A DNA stretch of 64,000 nt from Physcousia sp015060555 (GTDB lineage Bacteria > Bacteroidota > Bacteroidia > Bacteroidales > Bacteroidaceae). This document shows, piece after piece, positions 25,771 through 33,379 of the stretch. Both the position numbers and the translations under genes were made by a program. Where the stretch lies: positions 100,166 to 164,165 of the forward strand of contig SUYG01000046.1 in the NCBI GenBank assembly GCA_015060555.1, in the 5' to 3' direction. The number at the start of each line of letters is the position of its first letter. The stretch's first letter is position 1. Under the pieces are notes generated by a model. The model did not search any database. It was not told where the DNA came from and worked only from the letters and a program-made list of their open reading frames with translations.

Positions 25771-25781
25771 TCATTCTTTGT

Positions 25782-26294
25782 ATGCTTTCATTAATCTCCA
25801 ATTCTGCCCACTACAAAGAAGTGCTTGAACGTATTAAGACCGTGAAGCACACGCTGTGGATTGGCACCGCTGACATCAAAGACGTCTATGTAGAGGTCGA
25901 TGGCGAGGTGAAACCGTTGATTGGGTTAATTGCGCAGCTGATTCGGCGTGGGGTTGAGGTGCGGCTGATTCATGCCAAAGAACCCGGGCAGAACTTCCGA
26001 GATGACTTTGATAAGTTCCCAGTGCTATTTGACAGACTGGAAAGGGTCCTTTGCCCTCGCGTGCATTTCAAGATACTGGTCTTTGACTGCAAGGAGGTAT
26101 ATATCGGTAGTGCCAACCTCACAGGGGCTGGGTTGGGAATGAAGGCCACCACGACCCGCAACTTCGAGGCTGGCATCTTGACTGATGACCCGCAGATAGT
26201 GGAACAGGCCATGAACCAGTTCGATGAAGTCTGGATTGGTAAACATTGCAAGACCTGCCGACGCAAAGATGTCTGTTTAGATCCTATCGCATAA
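25782..26294 (+). CDS. Phospholipase D-like (single HKD) protein, probable nuclease
   Basis: 170 aa with one HKD motif: His95-x-Lys97, a nearby Asp102, GSANLTG (109-115) and Glu129. Single-HKD proteins act as dimers, and most bacterial ones are nucleases. The C-terminal Cys cluster (C156, C159, C165) could bind zinc. It lies 11 nt after the DUF262-DUF1524 gene and just before a strong terminator, so it closes that operon and may be its effector or helper. Confidence 0.78.
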   Translation: MLSLISNSAHYKEVLERIKTVKHTLWIGTADIKDVYVEVDGEVKPLIGLIAQLIRRGVEVRLIHAKEPGQNFRDDFDKFPVLFDRLERVLCPRVHFKILVFDCKEVYIGSANLTGAGLGMKATTTRNFEAGILTDDPQIVEQAMNQFDEVWIGKHCKTCRRKDVCLDPIA

Positions 26295-26317
26295 TTTTGA
26301 CGAAAATTTGTTTTTCC

Positions 26318-26356
26318 TCTGACCTCTGCCACCAGTTGGCGGAGGTCAGATTTTTC
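26318..26356 (+). terminator. Rho-independent terminator separating two island operons
   Basis: A 13-bp stem, TCTGACCTCTGCC / GGCGGAGGTCAGA with one G-U, a 7-nt loop, then TTTTTC. It ends the DUF262/PLD unit. A TTTCTTTG box immediately after could start the next operon. Confidence 0.85.
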
Positions 26357-26397
26357 TTTGCACCAAAATTAATAATAACTTGTAATGTAACTATTGT

Positions 26398-27762
26398 ATG
26401 AAAGTACATGTACCTTCCATCGACATTCCCGTCCAATTCGGGGATGTTAATAGTCTGGACAGACAGAAGAGAGAAAATAATTACTTGGAGCACCTGACGT
26501 TTACTGGTGCCAAAACCATTTACGGGAAAGGACTTCCCAAAGAGGTGACTGATCGGCTCCTATTTGAGCTTGAAGTAATCGAACAACGAGAAGCAGCGGC
26601 TTACTTCTTGTTCATACATGAGTTGGTGCGCGTTGCTCAGTCTGAATTGGGTGCATGGGTCGGACCTGGACGTGGATCGTGTGCCAGTAGCCTGGTCAAC
26701 TATTGCTTAGGTATTACTAAGATAGACCCTTTGAAGCATGACCTCCTTTTTGAGCGATTCCTTATGCCTGAAGGAAACGACTTTCCAGATATAGACTTGG
26801 ATATAGACGATGGGGGGAGAATCCGTTTAATAGAGTGGCTCACTCAGAAATATGGGGTAGAATATAGTGCACATATAACAACATTCAGTTCGTCATCCTC
26901 AGAATCTCAACGTGGAATACATTTTTGTGGTTTCGTGGTATCAGACGTTCCTGTTTCCGAACTTGCACCGATGGTATATGTAGAGACCGAGGGCGTTGAT
27001 GGAACAAAGAAACAGGTAAGATGTGTGCAATATGATGGTTGGAACATCAACGAAAACGGCCTAATAAGATTTGACTTCATAGGGCTTACTGAATTATCCA
27101 TGATGAAGGATATGGTCAATGAGATAAAAAAGTACAAAGGCATAGACCTAAATATGGATACAATCCCCATTGATGACCCAAAGACTTTTGAGCTGTTTCA
27201 GAATGGGCGAACAGAAGATGTATTCCAATTTGAATCCACAGGGATGAAGAGATACATGAGAAATATGCATCCTACTTGCTTTGAGGATTTAGTCATATTG
27301 AATTGTATGTATCGGCCAGGGGCAATTGATGACCTAGGACTGCTCATTGAACATAAGAAAGGTTACCCTTTCAGGTACTATATCCCTTGCATGGAGAAGT
27401 ATCTGAAAAACACCAATGGGGTGATTGTTTTTCAAGAACAGCTGATGTTAATTCCCCGTTTGGTAGCAAACTTCACACGCAAGGAGAGTAATACATTGCG
27501 CAAGGCTTTTGGAAAAAGGCAGAAGAATATCATTGCGGAGATGAAACCAAAGTTCATTGAGGGTGGCATGAAGAATGGGCATGATAAGAAAGCACTCAAA
27601 TACGTATGGGAGGAAATGGAGCGTAAAGGCATATATGCGTTCAACAAGGCTCATGGCGTTTGCTACACTTGGATAGGATATCAGATGGCCTATTTGAAAG
27701 CACATTTCCCAGAAGAGTTCAATCAAATTATTGCTGATTATGCATCTGAAAATAAGCATTAG
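26398..27762 (+). CDS. Minimal DnaE-type (C-family) DNA polymerase core
   Basis: 454 aa against about 1100 or more for DnaE. Clear C-family palm: GPGRGS (89-94), LLFERFLMP, catalytic PDID (Asp131, Asp133) and RFDFIGL (Asp226). Fingers follow: VFQFES (275-280), YRPGAIDDLG, VFQEQLM, TLRKAFGK, FNKAHGVCYTWIGYQMAYLK. The N-terminal PHP domain is absent. The thumb, expected between ITTF (160-163) and GIHFCGFVVSD (173-183), is replaced by a Ser-rich linker. The protein stops after the fingers, without HhH, clamp-binding, OB or tau-binding parts. It heads a six-gene operon. Activity is uncertain, but the catalytic triad is intact. Confidence 0.85.
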   Translation: MKVHVPSIDIPVQFGDVNSLDRQKRENNYLEHLTFTGAKTIYGKGLPKEVTDRLLFELEVIEQREAAAYFLFIHELVRVAQSELGAWVGPGRGSCASSLVNYCLGITKIDPLKHDLLFERFLMPEGNDFPDIDLDIDDGGRIRLIEWLTQKYGVEYSAHITTFSSSSSESQRGIHFCGFVVSDVPVSELAPMVYVETEGVDGTKKQVRCVQYDGWNINENGLIRFDFIGLTELSMMKDMVNEIKKYKGIDLNMDTIPIDDPKTFELFQNGRTEDVFQFESTGMKRYMRNMHPTCFEDLVILNCMYRPGAIDDLGLLIEHKKGYPFRYYIPCMEKYLKNTNGVIVFQEQLMLIPRLVANFTRKESNTLRKAFGKRQKNIIAEMKPKFIEGGMKNGHDKKALKYVWEEMERKGIYAFNKAHGVCYTWIGYQMAYLKAHFPEEFNQIIADYASENKH

Positions 27763-27791
27763 AATCTTAATCATCTCACAAAAGTATTGAC

Positions 27792-28412
27792 ATGAAATGG
27801 TTCTTTGGTAGAAAGAAGAAGTCAGGCAAAAGCCTTGACACTTTCAAAATAAAAGTCATTGGCGTGGGCTGTGGTGGCTGCAATATCGTCAATCACATGA
27901 AGGAACATGGTTTCGACAAGGGCATCTTAGCTGTCTGCGATATGGATGCCGATGTATTGGAACGGGCAAAGGTTCAGGAGAAGTTGCAGCTGGGTAGCAG
28001 TGGCTTGGGTGCTGGTAATGACCCCGAAACTGCCAAACGTGAGGCTTGGAAAAAGATAAAGAATATCCACGCAATGCTGCAAGATACAAGAGTGTTGTTC
28101 CTTGTATCTTGCTTAGGTGGTGGCACGGGAACCGGAGTGACACCGATTATTGCTCGCGAAGCATATAATAAAGGTATAAGCACATTCGCGATGGTAACAC
28201 TGCCATTTGAATTTGAGGGCGAACATAAGTTCAGACAAGCTTTTTGGGGAATGCAACAGATGGAGCATTTTACAGATGGCGTGTTTTTCTTGAACAATCA
28301 ATTCCTAAAAAGAAAGTGGCAGGACAAAATAATGAATTATGCCCATGAAGATGCTAACTCATTAATCCAAGGTGTGATACAAAACCTTATAAATTCTATA
28401 TGTTATGATTGA
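27792..28412 (+). CDS. FtsZ/tubulin-like GTP-binding protein, truncated form
   Basis: 206 aa, only the N-terminal GTPase domain. It has the T1 loop VIGVGCGGCNIVNHM (22-36), GLGAG (71-75), the tubulin signature GGGTGTG (109-115), TLPFEFEGEHK (136-146) and an ADSL-like start of helix H7 (ANSLIQGVIQNLI). FtsZ continues with the T7 loop that carries the catalytic Asp and then an activation domain; this protein stops first. It can plausibly bind GTP but should not activate hydrolysis in a neighbour. The N-terminus is basic (FGRKKKSGK). It starts 29 nt after the polymerase gene and overlaps the next by 8 nt. Confidence 0.82.
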   Translation: MKWFFGRKKKSGKSLDTFKIKVIGVGCGGCNIVNHMKEHGFDKGILAVCDMDADVLERAKVQEKLQLGSSGLGAGNDPETAKREAWKKIKNIHAMLQDTRVLFLVSCLGGGTGTGVTPIIAREAYNKGISTFAMVTLPFEFEGEHKFRQAFWGMQQMEHFTDGVFFLNNQFLKRKWQDKIMNYAHEDANSLIQGVIQNLINSICYD

Positions 28413-29040
28413 TATACAAGATTACGACATTCAATGCATTGAGAATGAAATCATGTGGAAGTATGACAAATCTCCATGTGACTATCCTGATTGTGACTGT
28501 TTGCTGTCCATTCGAAAGGACATGATAAACAGAAGAGCATTACAACACCAGGAGGAGTTGCTGCCAGACATCATTGCATTTAACGATGCACTGACTGCGG
28601 CCCTGCGTGAACTATATGACAGGGCGCATAGGATGTGGAATAGCATCAAGACACTTCCAGAATTTACTGCAGAAACAGGCCTTGAAGCGAAATGCTTCCT
28701 GAGCTATGACTATCCAGAGTTACATCCCGTGCAGGGTGAAGACAGGCAGGATCTGTGGCATGCCATCTGTGATGCTGGCTGGAACAAGGTGTATGAACAA
28801 GGCCTTTCATTGTCAACGCTTCTACTGCCTGAAGACAATGAGTCCTTTGAAAGTTTCATAGGGCTGGATGACGAATATGACAACTGGAATGAGGGGCTAG
28901 ACCGTGAGTTAACTAAAGGTCTGCATCTGACAAGCGCTTTCCACAACACCTTTGAACACTTAGAGTTTGCCATTACGGACTTCATCTATGTACGTAAATT
29001 CGAGACAGAGATACAAATCGAAACACGTAAAACTGTTTGA
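28405..29040 (+). CDS. Hypothetical protein of the polymerase/FtsZ-like operon
   Basis: 211 aa, not recognised. Early Cys cluster (SPCDYPDCDC, about 23-32) and a predominantly helical, acidic body (EYDNWNEGLDRELTKGLH). No signal or membrane helix. Its start lies inside the last codons of the FtsZ-like gene, in another frame, so it is translationally coupled. Its first residues (MIDIQDYD) vaguely recall an FtsZ T7 loop, but the rest does not resemble an FtsZ C-terminal domain. Confidence 0.6.
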   Translation: MIDIQDYDIQCIENEIMWKYDKSPCDYPDCDCLLSIRKDMINRRALQHQEELLPDIIAFNDALTAALRELYDRAHRMWNSIKTLPEFTAETGLEAKCFLSYDYPELHPVQGEDRQDLWHAICDAGWNKVYEQGLSLSTLLLPEDNESFESFIGLDDEYDNWNEGLDRELTKGLHLTSAFHNTFEHLEFAITDFIYVRKFETEIQIETRKTV

Positions 29041-29041
29041 T

Positions 29042-30010
29042 ATGACTTACAAGGAATTACTTGAAAGCGTGACTTTCAAAGATATAGCACCATTCATCGC
29101 CAAGTATCATGGTGACGATGATTGTCTAGTGCTCTATAAGATGCATTACGATATGTTACACCTCATGACACCCGACATAGAACAGGCCTATTACAAAAAG
29201 GCAGATGTGAGGTATCGCGAACCAGAAGAGGGTGAGTCGGATGCACTCTTGGAGGTGTTTCCTATCGAAGGTCAAGTGTGGGAGGGAGCACTTGCCATGG
29301 AGCTGGTGATTGCTCCTGATGTCAAGGAGAGTCTGGAAGAGATTGCGGCCTGCTGCCTGTGGCATACTTCCTTTTATGGATTCACACATGAACAAACGGA
29401 AGAGACCGCCAAACGATGGGAGGAATGCCATAATGACCTCACTGAAGAAGAAGCGGAATGCCTAAGAGCCAATGAATCAGCTGAAAGGATAAAGGGACTT
29501 GGCGGCAATGTGCCGTCCATAGATGATTTGATTAAAATTCCGTCATTCAGAAAGGTGGTGGAAAACAACGGAAAAAACATAGAGGCTGAATACTGGCATC
29601 GCATCGGTACGATTTCGGACTTTATCATACGTAACCTTCCCTCGGACACAGACATCGTAAATTTGCCTGTCGAAGATCTTTGTCAGCTGTACTACGCCAA
29701 CCACTTCATTGAGTACAAACTTAATTCATACTGTAATGATGAATGTGTTAGAGCAGACTATCTGAGAGAGTTGATTGACAAATATAATGCCTTTGGGCAT
29801 GGCACTCTTGAAAATGCCATCGTTGTGCTCTATTCCGCTAAGAATTCCCCTTTAATGCTGGAAGAGACAAGACTGGCTGCATACATTGCACAAATGGGCA
29901 AAGGAAAATCAAGTTTCATCTACAAGATAGATGATTCTCTTGGACGTGAATTGAGAGTAAACGTTGCTTTCTACGAATATGAAAAAGATAAAGAAACATG
30001 CCAATCCTGA
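29042..30010 (+). CDS. Hypothetical protein of the polymerase/FtsZ-like operon
   Basis: 322 aa from the ATG at 29042 (MTYKELLESV), which follows the previous stop by one base. A longer frame would overlap the upstream gene. Helical, acidic protein. Residues 1-145 (VTFKDIAPFIAKYHGDDD, CCLWHTSFYGFTHEQ) and about 145-320 could be two domains. The first part resembles uncharacterised immunity-like small proteins, but I cannot assign it. No membrane segments. Confidence 0.6.
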   Translation: MTYKELLESVTFKDIAPFIAKYHGDDDCLVLYKMHYDMLHLMTPDIEQAYYKKADVRYREPEEGESDALLEVFPIEGQVWEGALAMELVIAPDVKESLEEIAACCLWHTSFYGFTHEQTEETAKRWEECHNDLTEEEAECLRANESAERIKGLGGNVPSIDDLIKIPSFRKVVENNGKNIEAEYWHRIGTISDFIIRNLPSDTDIVNLPVEDLCQLYYANHFIEYKLNSYCNDECVRADYLRELIDKYNAFGHGTLENAIVVLYSAKNSPLMLEETRLAAYIAQMGKGKSSFIYKIDDSLGRELRVNVAFYEYEKDKETCQS

Positions 30011-30293
30011 GAATTGGAGCCACAAGAATGACTATCCTATTGAAGAGGTTTGGAATACCGACAACACCTTGGCACAATTGATAACACCAAGACTGTTGGC
30101 GTTCAAGGGCCTGAACAAACACGGCTTACCTGAACCATTTAATGATATGCGAGAATGGGACAATACCATTCAAAAGATGATTGATGCTTTTGAACTGATG
30201 AAATATGTCCATTCTCATTCAGCTGAAGAAGAGGCAACCATAAAACAAGGCCTTGAACTCTTCTGTAAGTATTACCAAAACTTATGGGATTAG
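29979..30293 (+). CDS. Small conserved protein, phage/mobile type
   Basis: 104 aa from the ATG at 29979, overlapping the previous gene by 32 nt in another frame. Pattern: EEVWNTDNTLAQLITPRLLAF, then EWDNTIQKMIDAFELM. It resembles a family of short proteins in phages and bacterial islands that carry W-x3-T-LA-x2-I-x-PRL and a W-D-x-I-x-KMI-x-AF segment. Function unknown. Confidence 0.6.
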   Translation: MKKIKKHANPENWSHKNDYPIEEVWNTDNTLAQLITPRLLAFKGLNKHGLPEPFNDMREWDNTIQKMIDAFELMKYVHSHSAEEEATIKQGLELFCKYYQNLWD

Positions 30294-30952
30294 CTATGGC
30301 ATTTGATTGTAATAAATGGGCCTACTCGTTCTATGGCGTAGTGGACGAAAGATTTGCTGTGGAAACGGATTTGTTCCAACTACATATTCACAGAAAAGAG
30401 GGTATCAAGAAACTGATGGTGGAAAAGACCCTTGGCAAACTTGATATATACGTTCCTGACAATATGGATCTTGAACTTTATAGAAACCAGGAAAAAATGC
30501 GAAAGTTGATGGTGGAAGAGGTCAATTGGCAAGCCTCTCAGATATTCCGGCAGCGAACAGACGTGATAGCCTCACGGTTGAACATTGGTCACATTGAAAT
30601 TAGGACAATGAAATATGATACGCACGCTGGTTATAACTGCAACGCCTATCTGAAATTTAATATATGGACAATATGTGGGCGTGATAGCCGACTTGTTGAC
30701 TATTTAATATGCCATGAACTTGCTCATTTTTACAAGTCAGGCCACTGTAAACCTTTCTGGAGAATTGTCGATATGATTTACCTCGGACTTGATGACGAAA
30801 GCAATTGTACGGGAGAGATTTCGTTGGGCTTAGATAAAGAATTCCGTTACAATTGGGTTCCTAGCGAAATGATGCATTGGAGCAGTCCCTCTACTTTGAA
30901 ACATTGGTATGAAAACGGATGGGTTCAAAATAAGTGGAACCGCATCAGATAG
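30284..30952 (+). CDS. YgjP-like (DUF45) zinc metallopeptidase
   Basis: 222 aa. The C-terminal half holds the zinc motif LICHELAHFYKSGHCKPFW: H144-E145-x2-H148 with the third ligand His154 and the F-W typical of the YgjP/SprT-related clan. The N-terminal half (LDIYVPDN, IASRLN, IEIRTMK) matches the usual DUF45 layout. Probably cuts or remodels a protein partner. Last gene of the six-gene operon, overlapping the previous by 10 nt. A protease at the end of an operon is common in bacterial conflict systems, which is only circumstantial support. Confidence 0.75.
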   Translation: MGLAMAFDCNKWAYSFYGVVDERFAVETDLFQLHIHRKEGIKKLMVEKTLGKLDIYVPDNMDLELYRNQEKMRKLMVEEVNWQASQIFRQRTDVIASRLNIGHIEIRTMKYDTHAGYNCNAYLKFNIWTICGRDSRLVDYLICHELAHFYKSGHCKPFWRIVDMIYLGLDDESNCTGEISLGLDKEFRYNWVPSEMMHWSSPSTLKHWYENGWVQNKWNRIR

Positions 30953-30998
30953 ATAACCCTAAAACAAAACATTTTCTATTATTAAAATTTTGGACTTT

Positions 30999-31232
30999 AT
31001 GGCACTTTGGAGAATTGTAGTCAAGAACAGCGGTAACGCCGCATGTGTAAACAAAAGACAACGCCTTGAAAAGGGCATGTTCATCGAAACGAGTACGATG
31101 TCCACAACACCACCTCTCGGACAACCTCGTGAACGTCCCATGCTTGTGAAACTTTTCCTAAACAAGTATGGCATCGAGGTCAACCAAAGCCAAATGAGCT
31201 TGTCGTACTTTACTTGTGAAAGGATTGACTGA
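30999..31232 (+). CDS. Small DUF6140-like protein
   Basis: 77 aa from the ATG at 30999 (MALWRIVVKNSG). The layout (short beta strands, RLEKGMFIE, a Thr-rich turn, then FLNKYGIEV) resembles small proteins found on Bacteroidota mobile elements, which I believe are labelled DUF6140. Function unknown. It supports a mobile origin for this end of the island. Confidence 0.5.
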   Translation: MALWRIVVKNSGNAACVNKRQRLEKGMFIETSTMSTTPPLGQPRERPMLVKLFLNKYGIEVNQSQMSLSYFTCERID

Positions 31233-31471
31233 TGCATTCATTGCTCTAAATTGAAGTGTGGATGAGCAGACACGAGCATTAACCTTACTCTGCCACTACT
31301 CTGATTTTCCTTCTTACTGCTATTGCGCCGTGTGTTCCGCTACCTGTCTGATGGGATGCACGGCGTTCTCTGTTTCAGTTGGCCTCCTAAATGTGGTCTG
31401 TTTGACGTGTTGCTTGTACCGAGCTTGTAAGCATCCGATAAACTACAGGTATTAGTACCTATATACTATAA
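31233..31471. other. Intergenic, no gene seen
   Basis: A Cys-rich frame at 31258-31455 with a GTG start is open but has no recognisable features. I treat the stretch as non-coding. Confidence 0.45.
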
Positions 31472-31517
31472 CAACAGCAGCTACAATCCTATTCGACTAT
31501 AGCTGCTGTTGCTTTTT
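31472..31517. terminator. Bidirectional terminator at the right edge of the island
   Basis: Perfect 12-bp arms CAACAGCAGCTA (31472-31483) and TAGCTGCTGTTG (31500-31511) with a 16-nt loop, followed by CTTTTTG. It lies 57 nt beyond the hipA stop codon. Confidence 0.75.
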
Positions 31518-31574
31518 GTGCACCTTTATGTGATACCTATATCATGTAGTCTTCGTCATGAAAGTTTCTGGCAG

Positions 31575-32825
31575 TCATCGTTCATCCCATCGCATGGAAT
31601 ATGGCTCCAGAAGTTTGAGAGGGATTTGCAGTTCTGTGGCTGTCTTGCGCCAGTCTTTGATAGCGGCACGAACCTCCTCGATAATCTCTGCTGCTTCTTG
31701 TCTTTCAAGCATATAACTTTCGCTGGCAGCGAGTAGGGCATTGATGTCCGACTCTTCTGTATATGAGTCGATGAGCAAGCAGTGGTGCGACTTCGTTCCT
31801 GGGTTGATGTCGTATGCAGGTGAGAGCGTCCAGCCTTTCGGGGTAAGCAGGAAACCGTGATTGCGGAAATGGTCATCGGTGTTGCCGAACATGACATTGA
31901 ATGCCACTCTGCGATAGAGTTCCCTGAGATTCTGTCGTACATCGGTGCAACCACGAAGGATGAAATCCACGATGTCAAGATAGCCATTGCCAGTGCTGCT
32001 GCCGGCTCCGTCATCAAGACCAAGCAACGACATGGCAGAGGCAAAGTGGATGCGACGGCTTTCCTTTGTCCTGTCGAATCGTTCGGAGAGCAACAGGTCG
32101 CGGTCTCTTGAAATCCTGATAGTGCGGGTCTTTGCCACATGGATGCCTGCCTTGGCTGCGAGCTGATGCGAGAAGTGCTCAATGAGTTCCGTATTCTCCA
32201 AGTCCTTTTTTGACGGGAACTTGGCCACATATAGTGTGCCATCGGTATCGATGACATTAGCCTTTGGTCGGGCACCTCCAAGCGAGGTCCCTGGGTCAAT
32301 TAACTGGTCGAGCCAACGCTGTTCTGGCAATTCGTTGCGTTCTTCTGCTAACTCTATCTCATGGCACGCATCGCATAGGGCGCGAAGACTTTCAATAGGA
32401 GGGACATGGTACTTGTTACTGGTGTTAATATAGTCATCGCTGTCTTCCTCTTTATAACGTATTCCACCCATACGAGTGAAGTCCTCAATGCCGGTGAGGT
32501 AATCGTAATCGGTGGGCTTACGTATAAGCCTCCCTTCCGACTGGGCCGTCAGTCGCTCCCTGCGATCAAGCAACAGACGTCCCCAACGGTCGGGGAAGGA
32601 ATCCTTAACGAAGCCAAACACATTATCATTGCCACGAGGATGCTGCAACGAAGGAACATTCATCAGGTCACCACTCAACAGAATACCGCCATATTGCTTC
32701 AGCCACTGGCGAGAATACTCAAAGACAAAATGACCTTTGCCATGAACATGTTCGTAGCCTAACGTTCCTATCTTCTGGGCTTCAGGAAGGAAATCAAAAT
32801 CTGCGTAAACCGTAATCTTTTTCAT
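31575..32825 (-). CDS. hipA: HipA-type serine/threonine kinase toxin
   Basis: 416 aa, two-lobed HipA kinase. N-terminal couple-HipA segment (about 1-105), ATP-binding loop TSLGGARPKANV (about 195-206), catalytic FNVMFGNTDDHFRNHG (about 302-317) and metal-binding LSPAYDINP. The classic HipA phosphorylates glutamyl-tRNA synthetase and slows growth; the target here is unknown. Its start overlaps the antitoxin stop as ATGA. Single-protein length argues against the split HipST type. Confidence 0.88.
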   Translation of the reverse strand: MKKITVYADFDFLPEAQKIGTLGYEHVHGKGHFVFEYSRQWLKQYGGILLSGDLMNVPSLQHPRGNDNVFGFVKDSFPDRWGRLLLDRRERLTAQSEGRLIRKPTDYDYLTGIEDFTRMGGIRYKEEDSDDYINTSNKYHVPPIESLRALCDACHEIELAEERNELPEQRWLDQLIDPGTSLGGARPKANVIDTDGTLYVAKFPSKKDLENTELIEHFSHQLAAKAGIHVAKTRTIRISRDRDLLLSERFDRTKESRRIHFASAMSLLGLDDGAGSSTGNGYLDIVDFILRGCTDVRQNLRELYRRVAFNVMFGNTDDHFRNHGFLLTPKGWTLSPAYDINPGTKSHHCLLIDSYTEESDINALLAASESYMLERQEAAEIIEEVRAAIKDWRKTATELQIPLKLLEPYSMRWDER

Positions 32826-33121
32826 TTTCTCAGTAATTCTGCATCCTGAAGCTGCCGGCCGAGGGCATCATCGGCAGCCAGCAGGGCGATGTCGTTTTCC
32901 AGATTCAGCGCAAAGAGAACACGCGCATAGATGCCCATGGAGACTGTCGGGTCGCCATGTTCCACTTTAGAGACAGTCAGCCGGGTCACCGTTGCTCTGT
33001 CTGCGATGTCTTGCATGGACAGATGCCTGCGTTTGCGTGCCAGCATAATCTGCTCACCCATGATTTTCAGCTTCTGACTCAATGCCCTTGGCATCGTCTT
33101 TCCGAATGTATTCTTACTCAT
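32822..33121 (-). CDS. hipB: HipB-type XRE antitoxin/repressor
   Basis: 99 aa with a helix-turn-helix of the XRE family (about 20-75: LGEQ-like start, MQDIADRATVTRLTVSKVEHG). It binds HipA and represses the pair. The start at 33121 sits just after a strong promoter and a dyad that would be its operator. Confidence 0.85.
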   Translation of the reverse strand: MSKNTFGKTMPRALSQKLKIMGEQIMLARKRRHLSMQDIADRATVTRLTVSKVEHGDPTVSMGIYARVLFALNLENDIALLAADDALGRQLQDAELLRK

Positions 33122-33140
33122 AATTGTATCTTATCGAGCG

Positions 33141-33176
33141 CAAAAGTAGTACAAAATGTTTAACATAACAAACATT
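33141..33176 (-). promoter_or_regulatory. hipBA promoter with overlapping operator dyad
   Basis: Minus-strand -33 TTTG (33169-33172), a 20-nt spacer and TACTTTTG (33141-33148). The dyad AATGTTT-N8-AAACATT (33155-33176) covers the -33 box and most of the spacer, a natural place for HipB autorepression. Confidence 0.7.
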
Positions 33177-33197
33177 CTCGTGAAAATCTTCGCTTGG

Positions 33198-33238
33198 GTT
33201 CTTATTTTTTGTAATTCAGTACAACCTGAAATAAGAAC
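33198..33238. repeat. Perfect 10-bp inverted repeat upstream of hipB
   Basis: GTTCTTATTT (33198-33207) and AAATAAGAAC (33229-33238) with a 21-nt loop. It could be a second operator or a hairpin. Confidence 0.5.
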
Positions 33239-33294
33239 ATTTTCGGATGCAAATATGGGCAAAAAATCACATTTCCGGACATGGGTGTGCGGTT

Positions 33295-33377
33295 CATGGT
33301 CCATGGTTCATGGTTCAAGATTCAAGTGTAACTTTCATTCTTCACTCGTCACTCGTCATTCTTCATTCTTCACTCTC
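33295..33377. repeat. Simple repeats in the hipB-birA spacer
   Basis: GGTTCATGGT/CCATGGTTCATGG units, then ATTCTTC, ACTCGTC and ATTCTTC units. The second part belongs to the family found inside birA. Confidence 0.7.
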
Positions 33378-33379
33378 AC

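Noticed and set aside
30284..30952. SprT or WSS1-type protease assignment
   Set aside because: The HELAH-x5-H spacing with F-W after it fits YgjP/DUF45 better than SprT.
31258..31455. Cys-rich 65-codon frame with a GTG start
   Set aside because: No ribosome-binding site, family or conserved pattern; sits in a spacer before a terminator.
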